This document shows positions 32,441 through 41,460 of a stretch of DNA of 64,000 nucleotides, one piece after another (position 1 is the first letter of the stretch; every line of letters begins with the position of its first letter). Source of the stretch: Chloroflexota bacterium (GTDB lineage Bacteria; Chloroflexota; Anaerolineae; Aggregatilineales; Phototrophicaceae); assembly GCA_013388745.1 (NCBI GenBank), contig JACAER010000014.1, positions 1-64,000 of the forward strand. The letters are read 5' to 3'. The translations under genes were made by a program, and so were the position numbers. The notes under the pieces were generated by a model that made no database searches, had not been told where the DNA came from, and was given only the letters and a program-made list of their open reading frames with translations.

Positions 32441-34155
32441 TCGTAAATCTCCCGGAAGCGGCGGGTGATGTATTGGCTGATCTGTGTCAGTGCCAGTGTG
32501 ATGAGGAACAGGGTGAGGCCGATAGCGAAGATGCTTTCGTAGTCGATCGACTGGTAGCTAAGATCGCCGGTGCTGATACGGGCGATATGGCCGGTCATGG
32601 TTTCTGCGCCCTGGAACGGGTTAAACGTGAAGTTGGGGCCGGAGCCGGCGGCAATAGCGACGATCATGGTTTCGCCGATGGCGCGCGACATGCCCAGAAT
32701 GATGGCGGCGATGATGCCGGAAAGCGCAGCGGGCAGCACGACACGCGCAGTGGTTTCGAACTTGGTCGCGCCCAGCCCATACGAGCCTTCGCGCAGCGCG
32801 CGCGGCACCGCGCCCATGGCATCGATGCTCATGGAGGCAATCGTCGGCACGATCATCAGGCCCACGACCAGCCCCGCCGAAAGTGTGTTGTAGAGATTGA
32901 CCGTACCCGAGCCGAACAGCGGGCGCAGCACGCCCTGTGTGACGAATTCCAGCGCGAAGTAGCCGTAGACCACGGTGGGCACGCCCACCAGCAGTTCGAT
33001 CACCGGGCCAAGAATGCTGCGTGTGTGTGGGGAGGCGTATTCGCTCAGATAAATGGCGACGCCCAGACCCACAGGGATGGCGACGAGCAGGGCGAAAAAG
33101 GTCGTCATCAGCGTGGCATTGACCAGCGGCAGGATGCCGAAGGCGCCGACCTGCGGCTGCCAGACCGTGCGCGTGAAAAATTCACCCAGCGAAGGCTGGC
33201 GCGAAAACTGGATGGCGGTTTCGGTGCTGTGCGCGGCGGCCAGCGAGCCGTTTACCGCGCGTTCGACCGTGAGGCTGTCTGGGGTGACACTGATGATGCG
33301 CATTTCTTCGGTGCCGATGGTCACATTTTGGTCAACCGAGAATTCGCGGCCAAAGCCCGGCTCAAGCGTGATTTCATTGGTCATCAGCGGCAGGTTGTCC
33401 AGCAGCACTTGCGCAGGGTCCAAGGCGCTGATGGGCGAGCCGTCGAGGTTTTCTGTGGCGCGCGTGGCCTGCGTGAAGCGTTCGACAGTGAGGGTGTCGC
33501 CGCGGATGGCGTCAATCTGGACGACTTCGCCGAAAACATTCACCAATTGGCCGACTCGCAGTTGTAATGCCGCCACCGCGCCAGAAAGCAGCGGGATGTC
33601 GGTCATGGGAGCCGTCAGGGCGTTGAGTATGCGCACCTGCACTTCGATCAGCGGCACAATGGGCGAACCCGCCGCGTGCGCTACCGCTTCGCTGCCGTTG
33701 ACGCCCCGTTCGACCAGCAGCGAAGTTTCGCGCCGTTCGATCACGCGCATGATTTCATCGTCGATCTGGATCAGGCTGTTGGGTGTAAACGGGATGAGTT
33801 CGGCGGAAGTGATTTGCAGCAGCAGCACGTTGTCGGTGGGGCTGAGCGTGCCTTCTGCCGGATTTTCGCGCAGCGTGTAGGTGACCTCTGCGCGCTCGTC
33901 GGCGACGATTGTTTTGGTGGGCATCCAGGCGCGGGCGTTGAAGAAGCCCACCGCTTCGATACCCAGATAAATAACGATGAACAGGGTGATGAAGATCGAA
34001 AAAATACCGGAGGCGAACAAAACGCCGCGAATGATTTCTTCGCCGATACGGGGGCGCTTAAACAGTGAGTCCACATGTTTCTTGCCGGAAAGCGCTTTTT
34101 CCAGCAGTTTAGGTTTTTGGGCGGCTTCGATTGGTGTTGGGAAAGCCTGTTCCAT
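32437..34155 (-). CDS. pstC: Phosphate ABC transporter permease with large extracytoplasmic insert
   Basis: 572 residues against about 300-320 for typical PstC. I start at 34155 (MEQAFPTPIEAAQ), preceded by AAAGGATC, rather than the upstream in-frame ATGs. A membrane helix at about 45-70 is followed by about 230 extra residues rich in beta-strand-like sequence with a repeated theme: LIQIDDEIMRVIERRETSLLVERGVNGSEAVAHAAG and VTIGTEEMRIISVTPDSLTVERAVNGSLAAAHSTE. The permease core follows, with FALLVAIPVGLGVAIYLSEYA, GVPTVVYGYFALEF and EAA loop REGSYGLGATKFETTARVVLPAALSGI. Four-base overlap with pstA. Confidence 0.94.
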   Translation of the reverse strand: MEQAFPTPIEAAQKPKLLEKALSGKKHVDSLFKRPRIGEEIIRGVLFASGIFSIFITLFIVIYLGIEAVGFFNARAWMPTKTIVADERAEVTYTLRENPAEGTLSPTDNVLLLQITSAELIPFTPNSLIQIDDEIMRVIERRETSLLVERGVNGSEAVAHAAGSPIVPLIEVQVRILNALTAPMTDIPLLSGAVAALQLRVGQLVNVFGEVVQIDAIRGDTLTVERFTQATRATENLDGSPISALDPAQVLLDNLPLMTNEITLEPGFGREFSVDQNVTIGTEEMRIISVTPDSLTVERAVNGSLAAAHSTETAIQFSRQPSLGEFFTRTVWQPQVGAFGILPLVNATLMTTFFALLVAIPVGLGVAIYLSEYASPHTRSILGPVIELLVGVPTVVYGYFALEFVTQGVLRPLFGSGTVNLYNTLSAGLVVGLMIVPTIASMSIDAMGAVPRALREGSYGLGATKFETTARVVLPAALSGIIAAIILGMSRAIGETMIVAIAAGSGPNFTFNPFQGAETMTGHIARISTGDLSYQSIDYESIFAIGLTLFLITLALTQISQYITRRFREIYE

Positions 34156-34268
34156 AGGGATCCTTTGAGATTTTTCGTAAGGATTGGCGGCCATGATACC
34201 ACGCCTCAATAGGAGAAGGTTTAAACTTTCTTTAACGGCGTGTTATCTCCTGTAGAATTTATTGCCAA

Positions 34269-34298
34269 ACAAAATGGGGAGAAGCATGCTTCTCCCCA
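34269..34298 (-). terminator. Terminator between pstS and pstC
   Basis: A perfect 24-base palindrome, TGGGGAGAAGCA with its complement (34275-34298), is followed on the minus strand by TTTTGTTT. Partial read-through here would give more PstS binding protein than permease, as is common in such operons. Confidence 0.88.
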
Positions 34299-34324
34299 CT
34301 CAGTCTCAGACAAGCAGGCGGGAT

Positions 34325-35722
34325 TTACATGCCGCCCATGGCGCTCATGCCAGAAGTCGCCACCCACCACAGTTCAGTGCGGTTCATGGCGTATTCGCTG
34401 ACAGGGAAGTAACCGACTTCGCCGATCACTTCGTTCACGACGCTGATGTAGTAGCCGACAAAGGCCGCCACCTGCGGCTTGGCCGCCATCACGCCGGCGT
34501 CGCTGTAGATGAACAGCGGGCGCGACAGCGGATAGCTGCCATTTTCAGCCGTCTGGGCGGTGGGCTGCACACCATCGAGGGCGATACCGGTCAGCCGGTC
34601 GCCTTCGGCCTGGAAGTACGCATAGCCGAAGAAGCCAACGGCGTAGGGGCTGCTTTCCACGCCCTGCACCAGCACGTTGTCATCTTCGCTCAGGTTCAGG
34701 TTGCTGGCGGCCAGGATGGGCGCGCTGTCGTCTTCAAAGACTTCTTCGACAAAGAAGTCGAACGTGCCGCTGTCGGTGCCGGGGATGTAGCGGATGATCG
34801 GTTCGGCGGGCCAGGAAGGATCGACATCGGCCCAGGTTTCGGCAGTCGAGAAGACCTGCGCCAGTTGTTCCAGCGTCAGTTCGGTCACGAAATCATTTTC
34901 AGCGCTGACCACCACCGTGAGGGCATCAATGCCGACGCGGAAGGGAATGGGCACGCGCGGCGTGGCCAGGGCGGCGCACGCGTCGATTTCGGCCTGGCGG
35001 ATAGCGCGGCTGGCGTTGCTGATATCGCTTTCGCCGCTGGCGCAGAAGCGTTCGAAGCCCGCGCCCGTGCCGATGCTGTCAATCGTGATATTGCCGGTGT
35101 AGCCTTCGGCCACGAAGCGGTTAGCGACCGCTTCGGTCAGCGGGAAGACGGTGGAGCTGCCGGCGGTGATGATGTCGCCTTCGACGCTCAGCGGGTCAAT
35201 CGCCGGGATCATGTCGGCGAAATCGGGGATCAGCACGCGGTCGATGACATGAATCACGCCGTTGGAGGCCACGATGTCGGCGGCGGTCACGGTGGCATCA
35301 TTCACCATCACGCCCATGTCGCTGACCGTGACGGTCAGGGGGTTCGCCATATCGAGGCTTTCCGCCGTCACCTGGCCGTTTTCATCGACCATGCCCGCCA
35401 GATCGGTGGACATCACATTGCCAGCCACCACATGATAGGTCAGCACGCGGGTCAGTTCCGCCGGGTGCGCCAGCAGGTAGGCGATGACCGGAGCGGGAAC
35501 AGCGGCGAAGGCTTCATCGGTGGGGGCGAAGACGGTGAAGGGGCCTTCCGAACCCAGCGTTTCGGTCAGGCCGGCGGCTTCCACAGCGGCCAGCAGGGTG
35601 GTGAAGTTGCCCGCCTGGGCGGCCACTTCGGCAATCGTGCCGGCTTCTTGCGCCTGCGCACCGAACAGCGGGATCGCCAGCAGCACCAGCAGGACAAGGA
35701 TAACGAGACGCGACTTCAGCAT
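34325..35722 (-). CDS. Fasciclin (FAS1) - PstS phosphate-binding fusion protein
   Basis: 465 residues. Signal peptide MLKSRLVILVLLVLLAIPLFGAQA. A FAS1 domain covers about 28-170, with FTTLLAAVEAAGLTETL, GPFTVFAPTDEAFAAVP, LTYHVVAGNV and the closing ASNGVIHVIDRVLIP. A PstS-type binding domain covers about 172-465: ITAGSSTVFPLTEAVANRF, GTGAGFERFCASGESDISNASR, YIPGTDSGTFDFFVEEVF. The TGSSTV and SGTFDFF blocks bind phosphate in PstS. There is no Cys for a lipid anchor; the FAS1 module may tether the binding protein to the envelope or to the enlarged permease loops. It is first in the pst operon. Confidence 0.92.
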   Translation of the reverse strand: MLKSRLVILVLLVLLAIPLFGAQAQEAGTIAEVAAQAGNFTTLLAAVEAAGLTETLGSEGPFTVFAPTDEAFAAVPAPVIAYLLAHPAELTRVLTYHVVAGNVMSTDLAGMVDENGQVTAESLDMANPLTVTVSDMGVMVNDATVTAADIVASNGVIHVIDRVLIPDFADMIPAIDPLSVEGDIITAGSSTVFPLTEAVANRFVAEGYTGNITIDSIGTGAGFERFCASGESDISNASRAIRQAEIDACAALATPRVPIPFRVGIDALTVVVSAENDFVTELTLEQLAQVFSTAETWADVDPSWPAEPIIRYIPGTDSGTFDFFVEEVFEDDSAPILAASNLNLSEDDNVLVQGVESSPYAVGFFGYAYFQAEGDRLTGIALDGVQPTAQTAENGSYPLSRPLFIYSDAGVMAAKPQVAAFVGYYISVVNEVIGEVGYFPVSEYAMNRTELWWVATSGMSAMGGM

Positions 35723-35807
35723 GTTTCTTCTTCTCCAGAACTCTTTTAGACAAAGTGAGCGAAAACGTTTTTCTTCGTTTTCATATTCCGATGCTAACGC
35801 CCATCCT

Positions 35808-35887
35808 TTAACAAATAAGGGTTTGATTGTTAAGAACTTTGGCCGTATTTTTTAAGCGATGATTATCCCCTTAGACAGAGATTAACA
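35808..35887. promoter_or_regulatory. TTAACA-type boxes upstream of the pst operon
   Basis: The spacer 35723-36030 has no gene. TTAACA occurs at 35808-35813 and 35882-35887, and its complement TGTTAA at 35828-35833. Gram-positive PhoP boxes are TTAACA-type repeats, so a phosphate-starvation operator is possible, but spacing here (20 and 54) is irregular. Two TATAAT boxes on the plus strand (35918-35923, 35990-35995) probably serve nadK. Confidence 0.3.
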
Positions 35888-36000
35888 AAAAATGAGCCGG
35901 CAAAAGAACTTATGTGCTATAATTGGAACAGTCAGCGCAGACCGGGCTTTTGGGCGCTTTGGTCTCTGTGGCGCGCGCCCACTCTCGCTTATAATAAGAG

Positions 36001-36020
36001 CCTGAGTCGCATAACTCAGG
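36001..36020 (+). promoter_or_regulatory. Hairpin covering the nadK ribosome site
   Basis: CCTGAGT and ACTCAGG pair over 7 bases with a 6-base loop. The 3' arm includes part of the AGGAG ribosome site eight bases before the TTG start, so folding would limit translation. Confidence 0.4.
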
Positions 36021-36030
36021 AGCGCAGGGT

Positions 36031-36909
36031 TTGACAGCCTTAAAACATATCGGCGTGTTGGCGCACCCGCTGCGCCCAGAATCGGCGCCGGTGGCCGCCA
36101 CGATCGCCGCCGCGCTGCAAAAACGCAATGTGTCCTGCTGGGTCGAAACGGTATGGGACGAACACAATGTGCGTGAACGGGTCCGGCACTCCGAAATCGT
36201 GATCGCCATCGGCGGCGATGGGGCCATGCTGCGCGCGTCGCGGGTGTGCGCGCCCTTCAGCGTGCCGGTGTTAGGCGTGAATATGGGGCAGTTGGGGTTT
36301 CTGGCCGAACTGCGGCTGGACGATTGGCAGGCGAATCTCGACGCTGTGCTGGAGCGCGAATACTGGATCGAACGGCGCATGATGATTCACACCTCGGTGG
36401 TGGAAGAGGGGCGCGTGGTAGTAAGCGGCGACGCGCTGAACGATGCTGTCATCAGCGGCGGCATCACGCGCATGATTCAACTGCATACCTTCATTGATGG
36501 CGATTGGGCAACGACGTATAACGCCGACGCGCTGATTATCGCCACGCCCACCGGTTCTACCGCTTATGCGCTGGCCTGCGGCGGGCCGATTCTGCCGCCG
36601 GAGCTGCACAATATTCTGATCGTGCCGGTGGCGCCGCATTTGAGCATGGATCGTCCGCTGGTGCTGTCGCAGGGGGCGACGGTCGAAGTGCAGCCTGTGC
36701 CACACCCGCGTGCGGAAATCGGCGTGAGTCTCGATGGCGTTATGCTGTGTCATCTGCGCGAGGGCCAAAATGTGCGTGTGCGCGCCAGCGATCACGCCAG
36801 CCGTTTTGTGCGGCTGCGCGGGCGCAATTATTTTTATCGTTCGCTATTAGACCGCCTGGAGCCGCGCACGCCGCGTCCCAAACCGGAACAGCGCAAACTC
36901 AAGAGGTAG
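36031..36909 (+). CDS. nadK: NAD kinase
   Basis: 292 residues from a TTG start that follows AGGAG. The GGDG motif lies in VIAIGGDGAMLRASR (about 70-85), the NE/D-type block is GDALNDAVI, and the C-terminal block ATPTGSTAYALACGGPILPPEL is diagnostic. It phosphorylates NAD to NADP. The following gene begins three bases after its stop, and recN is next, a common association of nadK with recN in bacteria. Confidence 0.96.
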   Translation: MTALKHIGVLAHPLRPESAPVAATIAAALQKRNVSCWVETVWDEHNVRERVRHSEIVIAIGGDGAMLRASRVCAPFSVPVLGVNMGQLGFLAELRLDDWQANLDAVLEREYWIERRMMIHTSVVEEGRVVVSGDALNDAVISGGITRMIQLHTFIDGDWATTYNADALIIATPTGSTAYALACGGPILPPELHNILIVPVAPHLSMDRPLVLSQGATVEVQPVPHPRAEIGVSLDGVMLCHLREGQNVRVRASDHASRFVRLRGRNYFYRSLLDRLEPRTPRPKPEQRKLKR

Positions 36910-36911
36910 AT

Positions 36912-37526
36912 GTGAGTGAATCGAGCGAAACCTTAACCTACTGCGCGGTGCATCCTGATCGGGAAACAGCGCTGCGCTGCAACCAATGTGGACGCTATAT
37001 GTGCGCCCAGTGTGCGGTATCGACGCCTGTCGGCTACCGCTGCCGCGAATGCACACGCCGCCACGAGGACAAATTTTTTAACGCCGCGCCCCACGACGGC
37101 CTGCTGATCGCCGGGGTGTGCGGCGGGCTGGCGCTGCTGTTGGGGATCGCCGTGATGGTGCTTCCGCTGGTCGGCTACCTGTTGTTTGCCCTGATTCTGG
37201 GCGTGCCGGCGGGCGGGGCGATTGCCGAAGCGGCGCTGCGCCTGACCGAGCGGCGGCGCGGGCGGCATTCGGCCTATATCGGCGCGGCGGCGACGGTGAT
37301 CGGCGGGTTGGCGGGCATTGTCGGGGTAACGGCTGTCAATTTTGTGCAGTACAGCGCGCAGTTTGCCGATCTGATGCAGCGCTATGGCCCAATGGTCGCG
37401 CGGGCGAATTTCGCCGAGCCGACAGCGGCGTATTTTTTGCAGATGGTGTTGAGCAGCTCTGGCCCGCTGCTGTTTGTCGCGCTGGCGGCTTTCGCCGTCT
37501 ATGCGCGTTACCGGCTGCGGATGTAG
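36912..37526 (+). CDS. B-box-type zinc finger membrane protein
   Basis: 204 residues from the GTG at 36912, whose ribosome site AGAGG lies in the end of nadK. Residues 8-45 hold a cysteine/histidine zinc module: YCAVHPDRETALRCNQCGRYMCAQC, then GYRCREC, the B-box-like finger found before membrane domains in several bacterial phyla. About four membrane helices follow (GLALLLGIAVMVLPLVGYLLFALIL, AAATVIGGLAGIVGVTAV, and a C-terminal LLFVALAAFAVYA). No enzyme motif is seen. Role unknown; likely a membrane protein with a cytoplasmic protein-binding finger. Confidence 0.85.
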   Translation: MSESSETLTYCAVHPDRETALRCNQCGRYMCAQCAVSTPVGYRCRECTRRHEDKFFNAAPHDGLLIAGVCGGLALLLGIAVMVLPLVGYLLFALILGVPAGGAIAEAALRLTERRRGRHSAYIGAAATVIGGLAGIVGVTAVNFVQYSAQFADLMQRYGPMVARANFAEPTAAYFLQMVLSSSGPLLFVALAAFAVYARYRLRM

Positions 37527-37549
37527 AATTGGACTATTCAGGCTAAACG

Positions 37550-39352
37550 ATGGGCAAGGCCATGCTAGAAGAACTGCGTATCCAGAATTTCGCCATCATC
37601 GACGAGTTAGAACTGAATCTTGCGGCGGGCTTTAACGTTGTCACGGGCGAAACCGGCGCGGGCAAATCGATCATTATCGACGCGCTGGAACTGCTGCTGG
37701 GCGGCAAGGCCGACGGCGGCACGATCCGCGCCGGCGCGGAAAAAGCGATCATCGAGGGCACCTTCACGCTGGACAGTGCTACGCGCGCCCTGCTGACGCC
37801 GGTGCTGCGGCGCGAAGAACTGCTGGAAGGCGACGAAGCAGCCTTTGTGACGCTGGCGCGCGAGGTGCGGCGCAACGGGCGGTCTTCCGCGCGCGTCAAC
37901 GGCGTGGCGGTCAGCAATGAAGTGCTGCGCGAAGTGGGTTCGATGCTGGTGGATATTCACGGCCAGAGCGAGCATTTGTCGCTGCTGAACGCGCGCGCGC
38001 ATCTGGATTTGACCGATCGTTATGCCAATCTGATCGAGATGCGCAGCGGGCTGGGGCAGGTGGTCGAACGGCTGAACGCCGTGCGACAGGAGATCAAGCT
38101 GCTGCTTTCGGATAAAAAGGAACTGGAACGGCGTGCCGACCGGCTGCGCTATGACATCGAACAGATCGAAGCGGCCAAGCTGGAGGCGGGCGAAGAAGAA
38201 GAACTGCGCGCGGAACGCAACCGGCTGGCCAACAGCGAACAGTTGGCGAAGTTGTGCGCCGAAGCCGCCACCCTGCTGAGCGGCAGCGACACGCCCGACG
38301 CGCAAAAGTCCGCCGTTGATCAACTGATGCAGGTATCGCTGCTGTTGGGCAAGCTGGCGCAGATCGACGCTGATCTGGAATATGAGCATGATCTGGCGGT
38401 GCAGGTCAGCGAGCAGGTGCAGGAGCTGGCGATTGCCGTGCGGCGCTACGGCGACAAAGTGGAATACAACCCCCAACGGCTGGATGAAGTCGAGGAACGG
38501 CTGGAACTGATCGCCAATCTGCGCAAGCGCTACGGCCAGGACATCGAAGCCATCTTAGAATACGCCGAAAAAGCGCGTGCAGAACTGGAAGGCATTGAAA
38601 ACAGCGATGAACGGCTGGAAGAACTGCGCGGCAGCGAAACCAAGCTGCTGAAGATCATCGGCGAACTGGCGCAGCGCATGAGCATGGCGCGCGTGGCTGC
38701 CGGCAAGCAGTTGAGCGAGCGTGTGGTCAAGGAACTGGCCGATCTGCGCATGGAAAACACACGCTTCGAGGTCGAAGTGTATCAGGAAGAAGACCCGGAA
38801 GGCTGTTTTGTGCTCAACAAGCGGCTGGCCTTCGACGCGACAGGCATTGATCGTCTGCAATTTTTGATGAGCGCCAACCCCGGCGAACCGCTGCGCCCGC
38901 TGGCGAAGGTCGCTTCGGGCGGCGAGACGGCGCGTATTATGCTCGGCCTGAAGCGCGTGCTGGCGCAGGCCGACCAGACGCCGACGCTGATTTTCGACGA
39001 AATCGATCAGGGGATCGGTGGGCGCGTGGGTGCGGTGGTGGGCGAAAAATTGTGGACGCTGGCGCACGATCATCAGGTGTTGTGCGTGACGCATCTGGCG
39101 CAGTTGGCGGGCTACGGCGACAAACATTACCGCGTCAGCAAATCCAGCGGCGGCGGGCGCACGCTGACGCACGTGGCCGCGCTCAATGATGTCGAACGCA
39201 TCGAAGAATTGGCGGCCATGCTGGGCACGCTCAACGAGAGCGGACGCCAGAGCGCCAAAGAGATTCTGGCCGAAGCCCGCGCGCGCAAGGGCGAAAAACC
39301 GAACAGCGACAAGGCCGACGCCGAACAACCGCGTCAGCCGACGCTGCTGTAA
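37550..39352 (+). CDS. recN: DNA repair ATPase RecN
   Basis: 600 residues, SMC-like. Walker A is TGETGAGKS (about 32-40) after MLEELRIQNFAIIDELEL; the signature is KVASGGETARIMLGLK and Walker B TLIFDEIDQGIGG. The central part (about 150-370) is a long coiled coil. RecN acts in repair of double-strand breaks. The start could be at 37562 (MLEEL) instead of 37550; the latter is kept because a weak AGG lies upstream. It is 23 bases after the zinc-finger gene and probably in one operon with nadK. Confidence 0.95.
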   Translation: MGKAMLEELRIQNFAIIDELELNLAAGFNVVTGETGAGKSIIIDALELLLGGKADGGTIRAGAEKAIIEGTFTLDSATRALLTPVLRREELLEGDEAAFVTLAREVRRNGRSSARVNGVAVSNEVLREVGSMLVDIHGQSEHLSLLNARAHLDLTDRYANLIEMRSGLGQVVERLNAVRQEIKLLLSDKKELERRADRLRYDIEQIEAAKLEAGEEEELRAERNRLANSEQLAKLCAEAATLLSGSDTPDAQKSAVDQLMQVSLLLGKLAQIDADLEYEHDLAVQVSEQVQELAIAVRRYGDKVEYNPQRLDEVEERLELIANLRKRYGQDIEAILEYAEKARAELEGIENSDERLEELRGSETKLLKIIGELAQRMSMARVAAGKQLSERVVKELADLRMENTRFEVEVYQEEDPEGCFVLNKRLAFDATGIDRLQFLMSANPGEPLRPLAKVASGGETARIMLGLKRVLAQADQTPTLIFDEIDQGIGGRVGAVVGEKLWTLAHDHQVLCVTHLAQLAGYGDKHYRVSKSSGGGRTLTHVAALNDVERIEELAAMLGTLNESGRQSAKEILAEARARKGEKPNSDKADAEQPRQPTLL

Positions 39353-39365
39353 GCGCTGCGGCGTC

Positions 39366-39391
39366 TGTCGGGCTGCGATCGCAGACCGACA
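39366..39391. repeat. Interrupted palindrome between convergent recN and MDR genes
   Basis: TGTCGG and CCGACA flank an inner perfect palindrome TGCGATCGCA. It occupies nearly the whole 39-base spacer between two convergent genes. It may stop transcription from both sides, though no T-run is present. Confidence 0.45.
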
Positions 39392-40369
39392 CTAAGCTTC
39401 GTGGGCTACACTGAGAATGACTTGCCCCTTTTTTTGCCCCGTCTCGACGTAGCGGTGGGCAGCGGCCACCTCTTCCAGCGGATAAACGCGGTCAATCACC
39501 GTCTTGATCTTTCCCCCCGCGATCAGCCCTTTGAGGAAAGCGAAGTCTTCAGCATATTGGCCGGCTGACCGGATTGCCCAGGGGATGAGCCGCTTATCGG
39601 CGTGCCGCAGCCTTAACCAGCGCTCGCGCAGCATATCGAAGGTGTGGGGATTCGCCAGCAGATACCGTCCGCCAGACGTGAGCAAGGCTGTATTGCGCGC
39701 ATACCCACCTTCGCTGATCACATCAAAAATCACATCATACATTGCGCCGCTGCGCCGGAAATCCTGCTGCGCGTAATCGATAACCTGATCGGCGCCGATC
39801 GCCCGCAGCATTTCCAACTTGCCGCTGCTGTCCACGCCTGTGACATGCGCCCCCAGAGCTTTGGCCATCTGCACGGCATAGGTGCCCATGCTGCCGCCGG
39901 CGCCGATAATCAGGACGCGCTCTGCGGGCTGGATGTGGGCGCTGCGCATGAAATAGGCGGCGTCGAGTCCGCCGACGGCGAGGGGCGCCGCTTCGGCATA
40001 GGTCATCGTGGGCGGTTGGATCGCCATCACGGCCTTTTCTGAAAGGCAGATGTACTGCGCATACGTCCCCAGGCGTAACCCTGTCCAGGCGACCACCTGA
40101 GCGCCCGGCTGGCAGCGCGTGACCGCCGCGCCGATGGCTTCGATTTCGCCGGCCAATTCCTGACCGAGAATGAGCGGCCCCGGCGCGGTGACGCCGAAGA
40201 GTTTGAATAAGCGCGGGGTGTTAGACTTGCGCAGCCCGCAGTCCCCGGCGGTGGCGCTGGTCGCGTGGATTTTGATCAGGACTTCATTGGCCTTCGGCGC
40301 AGGTTTTTCGACTTCCTGAAGTTGCAGCACCTCCGGCGGCCCGGCATGTGTCCAGACAACGGCTTTCAT
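39392..40369 (-). CDS. MDR-family NAD(P)-dependent oxidoreductase
   Basis: 325 residues, medium-chain dehydrogenase/reductase of the quinone-oxidoreductase type. The N-terminal GroES-like domain begins MKAVVWTHAGPPEVLQLQEV; the nucleotide-binding domain contains VLIIGAGGSMGTYAVQMAKALGAHVTGV. The structural-zinc cysteines are absent, which fits the zinc-free QOR branch. It overlaps the next MDR gene by four bases; the two are about 35-40 percent similar by eye and likely arose by tandem duplication. Substrate unknown. Confidence 0.92.
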   Translation of the reverse strand: MKAVVWTHAGPPEVLQLQEVEKPAPKANEVLIKIHATSATAGDCGLRKSNTPRLFKLFGVTAPGPLILGQELAGEIEAIGAAVTRCQPGAQVVAWTGLRLGTYAQYICLSEKAVMAIQPPTMTYAEAAPLAVGGLDAAYFMRSAHIQPAERVLIIGAGGSMGTYAVQMAKALGAHVTGVDSSGKLEMLRAIGADQVIDYAQQDFRRSGAMYDVIFDVISEGGYARNTALLTSGGRYLLANPHTFDMLRERWLRLRHADKRLIPWAIRSAGQYAEDFAFLKGLIAGGKIKTVIDRVYPLEEVAAAHRYVETGQKKGQVILSVAHEA

Positions 40370-41388
40370 GGGCGCGCTCCGGGTTGGCTGGCGTCAGGCG
40401 CGACGTGAAAAACGACTTTACCGCGCGCGTGGCCTGCGGCCAGATAACGCACCGCTTCCGCCGCCGCGTTCAAGGGATAGTGTCGGTCAATGACCGGCAC
40501 AATGTTGCCGTCTTGCAGCAGTGTGCCCAGCAGCACCAGGTCTTCATGGTTGGGGCTGGCAATCCCCATGAAGCCTATTTTCTGACTGCCGAGCCGGGAC
40601 AGCAGCGGCCCCAGCAGCATAGCCTGAAGCACCTGTGGGATAGCGCCCCCGACGACCACACAGCGCCCGCCGGGATGCAAGGCCCGGCGATACGCCAGCA
40701 GCGTGTGATAGCCGTTGACGGCGATAATCAGATCATAGCGCTGCCCGCTTGTGGTGAAATCAGTTTGCGTGTAATCCAGTACATGATCGGCGCCGATCGA
40801 AGGCAGCATGTCCAGATGGCGCGCGCTGCACACGGCGGTGACTTCTGCGCCGAAGGCTTTGGCGAGCTGTACGGCGAACGTGCCCACGCCGCCCGACGCG
40901 CCGTTGATGAGCACTTTGGCGCCGGGCTTGATCTGCGCGTGATCGCGCAGGGCTTGCAGCGCCGTCAGGGCAGCAACCGGAACAGCGGCAGCAGACTCGA
41001 ACGTGATATTGGCTGGTTTGAGCGCTAACGTTTTTTCGCTGGCGCAGGCATATTCGGCAAAGCCGCCCACCGACCCGGCAGCCGTGCCAAAGACCGCATC
41101 GCCTGGCTTAAAGCGCGTGACGGACGCGCCAACGGCTTCGACACGCCCGGCAATGTCTGCGCCGAGCACTTTGCCCACCGCCTTAATCACGCGGCCCTCC
41201 ATAAAGCGGGACAGCAGCGACATGTTCTCGCCGTGCAGCAGCCCTTCAAAGCGCCGGTAGTCCAGCGCATTGGCAGAGGCCGCCAGCACTTTGACCAGCA
41301 CTTGATGATCTTTGGGCACGGGTGGGGCGACTTCCTGAAGCTGCAAGACTTCGGGCGGCCCCAGGCGCGTGTACACGACAGCTCTCAT
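40366..41388 (-). CDS. MDR-family NAD(P)-dependent oxidoreductase (paralogue)
   Basis: 340 residues from 41388 (MRAVVYTRLGPPEVLQLQEV); the frame extends 17 codons upstream without support. Nucleotide-binding block VLINGASGGVGTFAVQLAKAFGAEVTAVCS, the AASGGVG variant typical of zinc-free quinone oxidoreductases (RTN4IP1-like). A block YADHxxxRxLxxx is not present. First gene of a two-gene operon with the preceding paralogue in coordinate order. Confidence 0.92.
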   Translation of the reverse strand: MRAVVYTRLGPPEVLQLQEVAPPVPKDHQVLVKVLAASANALDYRRFEGLLHGENMSLLSRFMEGRVIKAVGKVLGADIAGRVEAVGASVTRFKPGDAVFGTAAGSVGGFAEYACASEKTLALKPANITFESAAAVPVAALTALQALRDHAQIKPGAKVLINGASGGVGTFAVQLAKAFGAEVTAVCSARHLDMLPSIGADHVLDYTQTDFTTSGQRYDLIIAVNGYHTLLAYRRALHPGGRCVVVGGAIPQVLQAMLLGPLLSRLGSQKIGFMGIASPNHEDLVLLGTLLQDGNIVPVIDRHYPLNAAAEAVRYLAAGHARGKVVFHVAPDASQPGARP

Positions 41389-41460
41389 AGCGAAAATACC
41401 CCCCTTTTCCGCGCGTGGCACTACAGCCTTATACGGCAAACGAGGCGGCGGGTTGCGTCC

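Noticed and set aside
39374..39383. HIP1-like GCGATCGC site
   Set aside because: A single occurrence inside a palindrome; not evidence of a cyanobacterial-type HIP1 system.
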